Origin: Tanypteryx hageni
Lineage: Eukaryota > Arthropoda > Insecta > Odonata > Petaluridae
Direction: 5' to 3'
Length of the DNA: 64,000 nt
Assembly (NCBI GenBank): GCA_028673005.1
Contig: CM054118.1
Location: 83,515,855 to 83,579,854 of the forward strand
The translations under genes were made by a program, and so were the position numbers. The notes under the pieces are model-generated. The model was given only the letters and a program-made list of their open reading frames with translations. It did no database searches and had not been told where the DNA came from. This document shows, piece by piece, positions 1 to 10,531 of this stretch. Numbering within the stretch: the first letter of the stretch is position 1; every line of letters starts with the position of its first letter.

Positions 1-84
1 CAATAACTGGTCGAGGACAACTTACGATAACTAATTGCAAGACGAGTACACGATCCAATATTATTCATCAGAAATGTTTTCCCT

Positions 85-170
85 TGTGCTTATAACCGGC
101 GTATTTGAAGCTGGGAACGCTGCGTGGAACACCGACGCTCTAATCACTCGGCCACCGCCATCCCATGTTT
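85..170 (-). repeat. tRNA-derived SINE head (relic)
   Basis: On the minus strand, the complement of 136-154 reads TGGCCGAGTGATTAGAGCG, a good Pol III A box of the tRNA-Leu/Ser type. About 25 nt downstream, the complement of 101-111 reads GCTTCAAATAC, a weakened B box. This order and spacing are typical of a SINE head. No acceptor-stem pairing is visible, so it is not a working tRNA gene. The body and tail would lie to the left and partly outside the window. Confidence 0.4.
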
Positions 171-786
171 AAATGGTTTGAAAGAAGTTGTCCGAAGTCT
201 TTTACTTGTAGATAATAAAGGCAAAGCTTGGGCTGCTAATGCTCGAAACCGTATATGCTTAATCCTTGAAATACCAAGGGGTTACCATTTTGGTCCAGGC
301 ATCAATTTTTAAATTTTCTTTTGGGATACCGAAGCCATAGATATGCAAGCACTAGAAAGGAAATATTTTATCTGTAACGAATTACCAAAATGCATCTATT
401 TTCGCCGTTCATCTCAGATTTCCGGAGAGGGGTTACGTATAAAATTTACCTATAACCATCAATAAATAGCTAAAACCTTTAGCTAAATGGCATCCAATCT
501 AAAATTGTTCGGCAGTCAAGTCTATCAAAATTCTCAAGTGCATTTGGTGACTTTTTCCGAAATTAGTGACGTGCGGTCTCATAGACCGCTCGTCATATTT
601 ATTTCTATTTTGAACACATACTATGCTACCTACAACAAACCTGGTGTAATTGGATTGCTCAACGTGATAATGGAAGGTAACCTAAATAACAGATTTTTTG
701 GTATAGTGATTATTAATATTTTTACATTTATTCATTCTGAGTGCTATCAACCCGAACGTAACTAGTTAAGGATTAACAAACATTTT
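171..786. other. Unassigned AT-rich stretch
   Basis: I see no conserved coding sequence, RNA gene or repeat here. The short open frames at 124-312 and 487-765 show no recognisable motif and are probably chance. Confidence 0.5.
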
Positions 787-917
787 GCATACACTTTTTT
801 CATTAACTTTTCTTTATCCATAAACTTTTTTTCTATAAACTTTTTTCTCATTTTATTTCATAAACTTTTTTACGTACTTTGTTCCCCATAAACTTCTTTC
901 CAATTAACTTTTTTTCT
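787..917 (+). repeat. Degenerate T-rich minisatellite, left part
   Basis: This stretch repeats a loose unit of about 15-25 bp, roughly 'ccATAAACTTTTTT', with variable spacers. The same motif in the same orientation resumes at 2661, on the other side of the inverted-repeat transposon at 918-2660. The simplest reading is that the transposon inserted into one pre-existing array. Confidence 0.55.
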
Positions 918-1107
918 CACCAGGAGGGACTACGTACCTTGAATCGTCGATTTTGACGAAAATTTTGGGTGGTAAAATATTTAAATAGGAAAACCCGTGT
1001 ATCGGCTTTTGATTGAATGGGCCTTAGTTTCGGCAGAATCTTTTTTTCTTTTCGAAGGATTAACTGTGGCTAGATAAAATGCAATAATAGGCCGACTCTG
1101 CCAAGAA

Positions 1108-1190
1108 GGTGGGTTGGCTGTGTGGTTACCTTACTGGATTACGAGTATTTTCTCCCGGGTTCAAATCCCACGTCAAAAGCTAGTTTTTTT
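1108..1190 (+). promoter_or_regulatory. tRNA-like Pol III promoter in the left inverted repeat
   Basis: An A-box-like TGGCTGTGTGG lies at 1115-1125. A near-perfect B box GGTTCAAATCC lies at 1158-1168, flanked by CCC and CCC. A run of seven T follows at 1184-1190, which would serve as a Pol III terminator. The A-to-B spacing (~33 nt between boxes) fits a tRNA. The 5' and 3' flanks do not form a clean acceptor stem, so it is tRNA-derived rather than a tRNA gene. Confidence 0.55.
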
Positions 1191-1489
1191 CGTTTTAATC
1201 CACTTTATTATTTTAATCTATTGAATTATTATTTAATTATTAACCTTATTACATTATTATTTGTTTGTTATATTATTATTTATTTATTATTTTGTTATTA
1301 TTTATTTATTATATTATTATTATTTATTTATTATGTTATTATTTCATTAAAATCAATGCACAAGAGCGTATTGGTAGGTATTTCGATGTGAATTGTAAAT
1401 CTAACGTTACAGGAACGAGAAGCGTATCTGTTGAAACGCAAAGAACAAGTATCACAATAAAGTAAAGATAATGCGAAAGGAGGAACGTG

Positions 1490-1985
1490 CTTGGACAAAC
1501 ATTATATGGTTAAAAACTGTACATACGACATATTTTGCAAAGCAAGGAAAAGGAAGGACCAAGAAATATCCAGTGGGCGTTAGCTGCAGCCTATCAACGT
1601 ACATCGCTGGGGTTCACCTTTACTGCCTCTCGAGCGTGGCTATTAAAATTCAAGAAATAGTTTAGAATTCGAGAGCAAAAAGTTACGAATTACATACGTT
1701 TTCCAAAAAGATGAAACGTCTTTGGAAGCAACTTTAAAACCTGCCGAGGTTTTCCGAAAACAAGCATTGCGCATAATACCCAACTATGACCTAGACTACG
1801 TAATTAATACCGACCAAACTGGATTTAAGTGCCGAGTTTACGTGAAGCGAACCTTGACTCATTAAAGCGAAAAGGCTGTTCAGAGATATATCAGAGACAG
1901 GAACAAAACGACGCATTCATGGACGGCACATTATGCAATTACCGCCTCAGGAAATTTGATATCCAAATTGTTTCTTTGTATGTAA
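1490..1985 (+). pseudogene. CENP-B/pogo-like DDE transposase (broken)
   Basis: From 1571 the frame reads QWALAAAYQRT, then FTASRAWLLKFKK, then (after a TAG at 1658) FRIREQKVTNYI. This is the pattern of a CENP-B/Tc5-type helix-turn-helix DNA-binding domain. A frame change follows. From about 1743 a second frame reads AEVFRKQALRIIPNYD and then NTDQTGF at 1806-1826, the first catalytic Asp motif of DDE_1 proteins, then RTLTH and THSWTAHYAI before decay at about 1985. The remaining catalytic acids are missing, so the copy cannot work. The gene lies on the plus strand between the inverted arms, as expected for the source transposase. Assignment to pogo/CENP-B rests on these motifs; a related DDE superfamily is possible. 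Confidence 0.6.
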
Positions 1986-2394
1986 GAACCTGGAAGTACG
2001 TTTAGACTTCGAGTGAGCAGAACCGTGTGGCAGTTGTAGGAGTTTCTAAGCGCTGTACGTAGGTGTTCCAAATCTGGTAAAATGACGACAGAATTGATTC
2101 AGTTTTTTTTTTTAAACAGTTGTGCAGCCTTATGAATGATTTTCTTGTTTTAACGACAGTTATTATCCAAAAACGTGTACCCACGCTTCCCCTTCAAGTG
2201 ACGAATAACACGAATCTAACAGTTATGTTCTTTGGGACGTTAGTTCACATTGAAATAGCTACCAATACGCTCTTGTGCATCGATTTTAATAAAGCAAATA
2301 AATAATAGTATAATATAATAAATAAATAATAATATAATAAAGTTAATAATTAAATAATAATACCATAAATTAAAATAATAAAGTGGATTAAAAC

Positions 2395-2475
2395 GAAAAA
2401 ACTAGGTATGACGTGAGATTTGAACCCGGGACAAAATATTCGTTGGCCAGTTAACCACTCAACCTGCTGGGTATT
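2395..2475 (-). promoter_or_regulatory. tRNA-like Pol III promoter in the right inverted repeat
   Basis: This is the mirror copy of the left-arm element. On the minus strand an A-box-like GGTTGAGTGGTTAA precedes the B box GGTTCAAATCT (complement of 2418-2428), and T6 follows (complement of 2395-2400). Its A box is closer to a real tRNA-Leu/Ser A box than the left copy. The left copy has the better B box. Both promoters point into the element. Confidence 0.5.
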
Positions 2476-2660
2476 GTTGGCCTATTGTTGCATTTTATCT
2501 AGCAACAGTTAATCCTTCGAAAAGAAAAAAGATTCTGCCGAAACTAAGGCCCGTTCAATCAAATGCCGATACACGAGTCTTCCGATTTTAAGTATTCTAC
2601 CACCCAAAAAAGTTGCGTCGAAATCGACGACCCAAGTTACGTAGTCTCCCCTTGTCAGTG

Positions 2661-2880
2661 TTTTTTGCCGGTTAACTTTTTTCCAGTAAGCTTTATTTTC
2701 TCCATAAAATTTTCTTCCCAGTAAATTTGTTTATTCCCCGTAATCGTTTTTTTTCATCGTAAACATATTTTTCCGGAAAAGTTTTTTCCCTCCAAAACTT
2801 GTTTATCCCATCAAATTTATTTTTCCCAAAAATTATTTTTTCCAATAAACGTTTTTATCCATAAATGATGAATAATACGC
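2661..2880 (+). repeat. Degenerate T-rich minisatellite, right part
   Basis: It continues the 'ccaRTAAacTTTTTTcc' units seen at 787-917, same orientation, with about ten loose copies. Divergence among units is high. Confidence 0.5.
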
Positions 2881-3150
2881 ATTCCTACAATTTTTTAAGA
2901 TTATTGAATACATATTTTCGATGCCTCATTCAAATGCAACTTCAGAAAGAATTTTTAGTCATATGACTGTTGAGATACGGATTACTGATAGAAAATTTAG
3001 AGGCGGAATTGATGGCAAAACAAAATTTCGGAAACACTTGTGAGGAATTTCAGTAATTCTTAATAGAGGAAGGGGCTTATTAAAAAAACGTCCAGTGATA
3101 ACAATAACAATAGTTAAAGGATTTTTTTTGTCCATTTTATGTTAATTGTT

Positions 3151-3152
<2 letters not shown>

Positions 3153-3206
<54 letters not shown>
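3153..3206. repeat. (TA)n microsatellite
   Basis: An almost perfect alternating TA run of about 54 bp. It translates to Tyr-Ile runs in several frames, which explains spurious open frames across it. Confidence 0.97.
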
Positions 3207-3209
<3 letters not shown>

Positions 3210-3294
3210 AAACTCCGGCGCGGGGTAATGCGAGGCGGCGCTGCGGTCGCAAATTTCGCCAGAACGAAGCGTCTTGCGGTTTTTTTATCGACTA

Positions 3295-4150
3295 CTCTCG
3301 TAGAGAGATGGAGAAAGAAATGGCGAGAGAACTGGGGAGATAGAGAGAGATAGAGAGGGACGCAGAGGGAGAACGGAGAATGTCTCCGATGTCGACATTC
3401 TCCGCGTTGACTTTTCAAGTATTCTGAATGGTGGGCGAGTGAGAGGGGTAAAGGAAGAAGGGGTTGTAGGGTAGGAAATACAGGAGAGGCTGGTTTCGAA
3501 CCGCACAGGACGAGAGAGAGAGAGAGGTGGAGAAAAGGATAATCGGAGGGATACACGGAGGGGTTGCATGTGGGGCAGGGGGGGGGGGCAGAAGGCGGAT
3601 CCACTGGTTGTGTGTGCGTCGGAAGGGGAGCCGAGGGGCCGACTGAGGGACAGCGGGAGAACGGGGTCACCTGATATTTCATCATTTTTATAACCCCACC
3701 GTTAACCACTCATCGCCTTTTGAGTCCAGACGCCATTTTGTTAACAGGGAGAGAGAACGAGAGAGGGAGGTGGGGTGGGGGTAATGAAATGGAAGCAAGG
3801 GGGAAAATGCTTCAATATCCTTCGGCGAATGAGGGTGAGGGAGTAGCACGAAGCGGAGAAAGAAAGCAAGGAGAGAGGAAATATGAGGGGAAAGACGAAG
3901 GGGAGAAACGCAGGGAGAGAGGGAAGGGAAGAGAGGAGAAGGAGAAAGTTGGAAGTGAAAGGAGAGAGTGGGGGAGGAGGGCGTATCGAAGGGCGAAAAA
4001 TGTGAGAGAGCGCGTTGGCAAGAGGGTGGTAAAGAGAAATGGAGAGGGAGGGAGGGGTAGAAAATGGAGTGGTGGAGGAGAAGATGGAGTGGCGGAGGGA
4101 GGGGGAAATTGAAAAGGGCGGAGATTGGAAGGAGAGAGAATGTAGGATGA
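3295..4150. repeat. Polypurine (GA/GGA) low-complexity block
   Basis: The plus strand is strongly G+A biased with runs of GAGAGA, GGAGG and GGGGGGG (around 3578-3588). Open frames on both strands give only Arg/Glu/Gly or Ser/Pro/Leu runs, typical of non-coding purine tracts. No codon structure or conserved motif is visible. The flanks at 3205-3290 are CpG-rich. Confidence 0.8.
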
Positions 4151-4394
4151 GGCTGGGCAAGTGTAGAATGGCTACAAAGTGCTCTCTAGTTGAGGCTGCG
4201 TTGAACTCGAAGAGGGATGGCGAGATAAGTGCCGGCTAACCGAATGACTAATGAAGGTCAAAGTATAACTCGAAGTTGTGAAGGGTTTGAGAGCAGCTAA
4301 CTCGTTGGCGATCAATCCGAATGGAGTCTAAATAATGATTATGTTTTACACAACAGTAAACTATTATGGAGGTTACGGTTCAAATTACATCCCA

Positions 4395-4560
4395 CCTATG
4401 CTAGAGTGGTAAACAATTGTAGGACGAATCGAGTGGGTTCAATTCTTCGCCTGAATTCTCACGCTATGAGTCCTAGTGATTGCTCGTGAGTTTTTCTGCA
4501 TCAAAGTAACTCCCTATCACTCTTAAGATTATTCGAATAACCATGATTAATGAGAGATTG
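4395..4560 (+). repeat. tRNA-derived SINE (probable relic)
   Basis: An A-box-like TGCTAGAGTGGTAAA at 4399-4413 is followed by a B-box-like GTTCAATTCTT at 4438-4448. The sequence after the B box is a SINE-like body up to about 4560. Both boxes have drifted. No acceptor pairing is seen. Confidence 0.4.
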
Positions 4561-4719
4561 AACTTATTTGTCCGCCTATGAGAGCCACATTTTTTCACTA
4601 TTGCAGAAAATTATATACAAGATGGAAAAGTGTAATCCACACATGGAATGCACAGAGATTTTAAAGGAGTTTTTATGGGAAATACGTATGAAAAGGCATC
4701 GAAAGATTGGCCAGTTTTT

Positions 4720-5110
4720 TAAATTTTTATCTCCAAAACTATTTATATCGTAAATATTTGGTCCCGCTAAAGTTTTTGCGACAAATGTTGTCCTGTATTC
4801 GAATACAATTTATAATCCATACATCACATATCATGTAAGAGCTTGGGAAAGAAAAATAAGGATTTTTAATTCTTGTTTGCAAATAGAACCATCTTAGCGA
4901 TACCTTTAAATAAACTATATGATGTTTTGTTTGGGATTTTCTCGAATTTTTATCTCCGAAACTATAACTCGTAATTATATGGCCTCGCGGACTTTTTATG
5001 GTAAATGATGTCTTCTATCCGATTACATTTTTTAATTGATACCCTAAAGATGATATAAGAGCTAGGGAGAAAAAATATAATATTTAATTGTTTCTTGACG
5101 AATGCCATTT
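4720..5110 (+). repeat. Imperfect tandem duplication, period ~224 bp
   Basis: TTTTTATCTCCAAAACTAT at about 4724 recurs as TTTTTATCTCCGAAACTAT at about 4948. The following blocks match in order: GGTCCCGC/GGCCTCGC, AAATGTTGTCCTGTATTCGA/AAATGATGTCTTCTATCCGA, GTAAGAGCTTGGGA/ATAAGAGCTAGGGA. About 150 bp align in each unit. A (GGAC)n-like tract at 5288-5302 lies downstream. Confidence 0.65.
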
Positions 5111-5971
5111 AACGAAATACGAGTATAAATTTAATAATAATTTTTAAAGTAATTATGTAAAGTGAAAACTCTAATTGACTGATGAAGTTTAAAATCACAA
5201 TTGAACGATAAATTTAAAAAATGATCACTCCTACTTAATTTAGTTAAAATCCTTCCAGCAGCATATGAGGGGAATGTTACGAGAGAGGGTCGGACGGACG
5301 GACGGGACGTGTCCATAAGCCGTTCCGCTACTACCCGCTTCGCAGGTAAAGAACACCTAAAAATGTTCGCTAATTTGAATGAGAGTGTACAGTATTTGTA
5401 ATGTCAATTAAAAAGGTTTAAACAAAGACGTTGTTAATGGTGAGCGAAATCAAAAGTAACATTTGTCTGAGTAGCTCAAAATAAAACGATCCACGTATGT
5501 AAAAATGTTGAAAAGTTAACTCAACCCATTAGCTGCCATAGCCCCCCATTTGGGGGTCACACATTATTTTCTGTATATTTATGTAATTAACTGCATTACA
5601 TTGTCGCAGTACACATCAAATTAATCTCAGCACATTGTGTGTTAAGTTTAATGTGTGATTTACCACATTGTTACCTCTAATTTGGAGCAAGGACATTTTG
5701 GAATCATCAGTGTCAGCTCCGTGGCGTTTTGGAAGTCAAAGGATTTTCATGTCAATTTTTTTATAGTAAGTACAAATGTTAAAAATCTTTTTCTACTGCA
5801 TTATTTTAAAAAGTAGTGTAATGATGGTAATAGGTGTCTTAGATACTGATTTTCTTATTAATAACGAATTTATTTGAGTAAACATGGTGATCCGCATTTG
5901 GGGATCATGGCAGGTCCTATGTACATCTTCACGAAAATATTTCTCTTATACCTCCAGGCCAAAAGTGAAAA

Positions 5972-7721
5972 ATGTCATTACTAAAATTTCTTAGCCTTCA
6001 AGATATTGAAGAAATTTTACAGGATGATGTGGGAGATGGAACAGTCTACATTGTAGAGTTGCCGCTTGATGATACTGAAGCTGTATCAGACTGTGAAGAT
6101 CTTGATGAAAATGTTTTAGAAGACACTGTACCTAGAGATACACTAGGAAGATTAGAAGTCCATACCGGTGGTTCAAGTTCCAGAGTCTTGCACGTAAGTG
6201 ATAAACCCGAACTCAAAAAAAGGAAAAAAGTGAAAAGTGTTTCTTCGTGCAAAAAGTTGACCCTAAGTATAAAAATACTAAGAGTAATGATGATTCCGTA
6301 AGAGAGAGAGAGATATTCTCTAAACATTTTGAATGGAAAAACACCTGCCCAAGTTTTTGAGGAACTCTTTGATGAACGTTTAATGGAAATAATTGTCACT
6401 GAATCGACAAAATACGCCTCACAAAATAACCGGCATAACTTTGAGTTTAGCAAAGATTCTCTCAGAAAATTAATTGGAATTTTTTTATCATCGGTTTAAC
6501 ATTCTTTGCCGCAAGAACAAATGTATTGATGCGAAGATGAAGATTTGGATGTTCAAAGTGTTAGGAAGTGAATTGCAAGAAACAGATTTTTAGAAATAAA
6601 GAAAAACATTCATTTTGGCGATAATGCATCGTTAAAGGAACATCAAAAGAAAGATAGGATTTTAAACATTCGCAACGTTATTGAAAACTTGAACAGGAGT
6701 TTTAAAATGTTTGGTATTTTTGCAGACAAACTAAGTGTAGATGAGCAAATGGTCAGGTCTTACGGTCATCATTATTTGAAACTTTATCAAAGGTAAACCC
6801 ATAAGATTTAGTTTCAAGCAATTGGCGATGTGTTGCTCCAAGACTGGGTACTGTTTTCACATGGATATTTATGAAGGGAGGAATGATGAGATTTTTTCTG
6901 TCAGTGGTTCGTGTGGAGGAGTAATCATTATTTTTTTGGACAATCTGAATGAGCATGAACTGTATTTGGACAATTTCTTCACTAGTTTTGAACTAACAAA
7001 GCAGATGAAATAAATTGGGATTAGGGCTACTGGCAGAGTGCGGTTCAATGGGATGAATAATTGCCCAATAAAAGAAGATGCCGAAATGAAAAAAAGACCA
7101 TGAGGGGATTTTGATTTTAGATACGATGTCATCAATGAAATATCTGCCGTGATTTGTAGCGATAAAAGCTGCGTAAAAGTCATGTCAAACCACATTAGTC
7201 TTCAACTACTTGAAAAGGTAAAGCGATGGTCGAAACAATAAACAAAGGAAATTAGTGTGCCGCAACCCCACGTGATTTCACAGTACAATAAATACATGGG
7301 TGGGGTGGATAAATTAACTTGGAGTATCCAAAAGTATCGAATAAAATTTAGGAGCAAAAAATGGTATTTTCCCATTTTTACAAATGCAGTTGAAGTGGCA
7401 GTTGTCAATGCTTGGGTATTGTATTCAAAAGTAAATGGGGAGATTCCTTTTCTTGATTTTAGACGAATGATTGCACGATACTATCTAAAAGTAAACTCCA
7501 TTTCGGACCCAAAACTCATGGGAGGACCGTCACATCAAATAGCTGTAGGTAAAAGTAAAGTTCCAGAAGATATTCGTTCTAATTCTGTTGGACATTTATT
7601 AGAGAGAACCTTAGAAGGGAAACAAAGAAAATGTGCTGTGTGCAAAAGAAATGTTAGAAAGCAATGCAATAAGTGTAATGTCGGATTGCATGTGAATTGT
7701 TTCAAAAAGTGGCACAAATGA
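5972..7721 (+). pseudogene. piggyBac transposase (PGBD4-like), broken
   Basis: An acidic N-terminus starts at 5972 (MSLLKFLSLQDIEEILQDD). The core is spread over several frames. SVDEQM (around 6737-6755) carries the first catalytic Asp. KTGYCFHMDIYEG follows at about 6842. LDNFF at 6967-6981 matches the second Asp region, and YMGGVDKL at about 7291 is the third-Asp motif with the flanking GVD. A C-terminal Cys/His cluster, CAVC...CNKC...HVNCF...WH (7633-7719), matches the cross-brace zinc domain of piggyBac proteins. There is a stop at 6299-6301, at least three more stops in 6490-6600, shifts near 6790-6830, stops at 7012 and around 7100, and one at about 7240. All three Asp positions survive, but the frame does not. 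The order and orientation match one ancestral gene. Confidence 0.85.
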
Positions 7722-7749
7722 ATCTCTGTATCTCTGTCTTCTAAATATG

Positions 7750-8290
7750 TTCTAACAAATAGTTAGTAGCATAAAAGTCTATACAGCTTAAGAAATTGTT
7801 TAAAACGATTAAAAATGTGTCATAACTAATATTTGTGTTTGGTTTGTGTTATTAGTATTATTATGTATGGCAAATATATGTATGGGACGTGCCATGATCC
7901 CTAATGTTATAACAAACAGAGTGTAGCATAAAATATTTCAGGTCAAGAAATTGTTTAAAACAATTTAAAAAGTGCAATATTTATGTAGCATAAAACTATG
8001 TATTATGTAAATGGCATAACTAATCTTTATTTATTGTTTGTATTTTTAGTACGTAGATGTGTAGAACATGTATGTATGTGGTACTTGCCATGATCCCTAA
8101 TGTTATAACAAACAGAGTGTAACATAAAAGTCTATGGAGCTTAAGAAATTATTTAAAACAATTAAAAAAGTGTAATATTTATGTAGCATAAAATTTTGTA
8201 AAAATTGCGTAACTAAACTTTGTTTTTGGTTTCTATTTTTTTCCTTTTGGATGTATGGCAAAAATATACATGGGATGTGCAATGATTCCC
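7750..8290 (+). repeat. Three-unit tandem repeat in the piggyBac 3' region
   Basis: Units start at about 7750, 7907 and 8103 (lengths ~157, ~196, ~187 bp). Each runs through TAACAAAYAG, TAGCATAAAA, AAGAAATTRTTTAAAACRATT, ATAACTAA or ACTAA, and CATGATCCCTAATG (or ATGATTCCCAAATT). The last block resembles the subterminal palindromes near the other end. Confidence 0.8.
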
Positions 8291-8439
8291 AAATTGGGAT
8301 TGAAAATAAAAGTTTAATAACATTGTAAGGTTTTGTTACAATAAAAAATAAATATTATTTTCATCATATATGATGCATTTATCACTTAATTATGGCAAAA
8401 GTTTAAGATATAAAAAGTTGGCAGTTAATGAATGCCATT

Positions 8440-10180
8440 CTAATAATTGTAAAAAATATGTATCAAGGAGGTTATATAATGTAGCATTGATTTTGCAGCC
8501 GCTTAGATCATCAGAGTATGCCATTGCAACGGATTAGTATATTTTGTAGGCAAAAACTCTTTTTCGGAGTGATTATTTTTGCATCGAATATAGAACTTCT
8601 TCAATTTCAAGGGCTAATATTAACTGTGTCAATCATAAATTTTCTCAACGTGATATTACTAGCTTAAAACTTCCGGTAATATACTCCCTCTTCCCTGATC
8701 TCCTAATACGAAACTTTCTGTCTATCTTGGAATCATTTCGAATTTACTCATCAAATCCATTTAGGTGGGATAGGAAACCTCTGAGGCGTGATCTTGCAAT
8801 GCTCTTAGGAACGCTGTCTAAATCAATCTCTCTCGCGCACACTGCTTCTCAAGTTTCGCATTGTGAAGTGAAAAGTGTAAGGGAAAACTTCGGAAAGAGA
8901 GAGAGAGAGATATTCCCACGTGATGCATTCTCCAATTCATATATGTTATGATCTCGAGCTACGGCGCTTCACGCAACACAGTATGACAAGCAACTTATGC
9001 CTTCCTTGAAAGATCGATGCTTAATTTCTTTTTCAATCTTTTTAATTTATTATTTGATTGACGACCTTATAGAACATCTGCGTCATTTGTAGGATGCCTC
9101 TTTTCATCTCGAATTGACTGTTTTGATGCATAAAGCTATAATTTCAATCCGTCGCAGCCAAGTAAAGTGCTAAAATAATGAATAAAGACAGCGATCGTCG
9201 GAATAGCAGATTTAACGTTAAATTCATCTAATAATATTGTAACATTTGTTTTATGACCTTATGTTAGCTGAGATAGCCGGTTTGCTACTCTTTATCAATT
9301 AGATGTGACTAATTAATAAGATAATAAATCAGCCTGCTGCTGTTGACGGAATGCTTACGTTTCCTTCGTAGTTTAGTTTATCAGTCGATTTTTCTTTAGG
9401 TAAAAAATCCAAAGAACTGATATAATACGAAGTATTTCCTGCAAATTAACATTTGTCTTTGGAAAATTATATATGTAACTGAAGAAAATATTCCTATGCA
9501 TCCCAAAATAAAATTTCAACTCTCCAAAGCTAGCTATTCCATAATTTCCATTCTTTATTCCGTTTGCTTCCTAGGAATAGGAATAGGAAGATTAATTGCG
9601 GCATTCAACTCTATTCTTCAACCTTTTCTCAAGAAAGATGAACATTTAAATCACTTGAAGTAAATCACATTCGCTCCTTCCATGACCGTTTTGTGGCATG
9701 GTGCGGTGGAGTATCATGGTATTAAGGCGCCCTTTAAGTAATGGCATTTTAAAAAAATTCTCTTGAAAACACTTTTTAAAAGTCGCCGAATAAGTGAAGT
9801 TCATTGATTATATCTTTGCGGCGACTGCAATCCTACAATCATTGTGTTTTGGACAACAAAATCTCTACACTTTCTCTTTACTCCTGTACACCAGGAACGT
9901 GACAAGGAGCGAGAGACACGGGCGGCCAACCGTGGTGAGGGTCCCGGAGGGCGCCTGGAGGCTTCCCTTTCAAATATGCATTATACAAATCATCATGGCG
10001 AGTGTTTTTATAAACTTTACACATTGTGAAAATACCCCAGTTGTGGATGCGCAACTGGCTGTAAGAAGTTGCAGGAGAAACCGAGGAATGGAACATATTT
10101 TTTGAGGAAATAGAATATAATACGTTGCGTAAATTATTAGGAAGAACATTCGACGAATACACGCAATCACTAAAAACTTG
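8440..10180. other. Unassigned region
   Basis: AT-rich sequence with no recognisable gene. A short GC-rich island at about 9898-9968 (CGGGCGGCC, GGTCCCGGAGGGCGCC) stands out from its surroundings, but its translations match nothing I know. Confidence 0.4.
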
Positions 10181-10186
10181 CACTGC

Positions 10187-10531
10187 TCCATTAACTGGAC
10201 CCAGGGATGCTAGCACCGTCGAGGACGTGAAAGCGGCGAGAAATATAACTGCTACCGTAGGCGGCAGTGGACAAATACTGAAGAAACGAACGGATGAACT
10301 CATACACAGCCCAAGCCGCGGGTGGGAACAAAGTCAACGTGCGCAGGAAACCAACCGAAAACTAACTAATCCAACCCGGGTGACGGAGGAGGATAGGGAA
10401 TCCTCTAAAGCTAAGTGCCCCATTTTCTTAGTGTAAAATTCCCATATTATATAGATATAACGTTGTAGCACCATTTCTATCCGCTTTCACGTCCTTGACG
10501 GCACTAGCATCCGTGGGCCCAGTTAATGGAG
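10187..10531. repeat. Inverted repeat, ~58 bp arms, ~230 bp spacer
   Basis: The left arm 10187-10243 and right arm 10473-10531 are inverted copies. Shared blocks are CTCCATTAACTGG, CCCA, GGATGCTAG, CCGTC, AGGACGTGAAAGCGG and AGAAAT. Both arms translate to the same short peptide pattern (LTGP..DAS.V.DVKA.RN), suggesting two opposed fragments of one former coding repeat. I do not recognise the protein. Confidence 0.7.

Larger units (their letters stand above)
918..2660 (+). mobile_element. DNA transposon with ~470 bp terminal inverted repeats
   Basis: The left arm (918 to about 1393) and right arm (about 2243 to 2660) are imperfect inverted copies. Shared blocks include CTACGTA, GGGTGGTA, CGTGTATCGGC, TTTCGGCAGAATC, CTAGATAAAATGCAA, CGGGTTCAAATC, TAAAGTGGATTAAAACG in complement, and GCACAAGAGCGTATTGGTAG. 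The ends begin CAC on both sides. Between the arms is a broken DDE transposase in the plus orientation (about 1490-1985). Arms this long relative to an ~850 bp core suggest a foldback-like or shortened derivative. The flanks on both sides are the same T-rich minisatellite. I could not identify a target-site duplication because the flanks are T-rich. Confidence 0.75.
5516..8437 (+). mobile_element. piggyBac-type DNA transposon (degenerate)
   Basis: A broken piggyBac transposase (5972-7721) lies between candidate inverted ends: CATTAGCTGCCA at 5527-5538 and its 11/12 inverted match at 8419-8430. TTAA, the usual piggyBac target, stands at 5516-5519, but I see no clean TTAA at the right end, so the exact borders are uncertain. 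Palindromes of the form CCCMNATTTGGGG occur at 5543-5556, 5892-5903 and 8285-8299. A three-unit tandem repeat fills the 3' side. Confidence 0.7.

Noticed and set aside
5972..7721. A working, domesticated piggyBac gene
   Set aside because: At least six stops and several frame changes; no continuous frame covers the three catalytic Asp.
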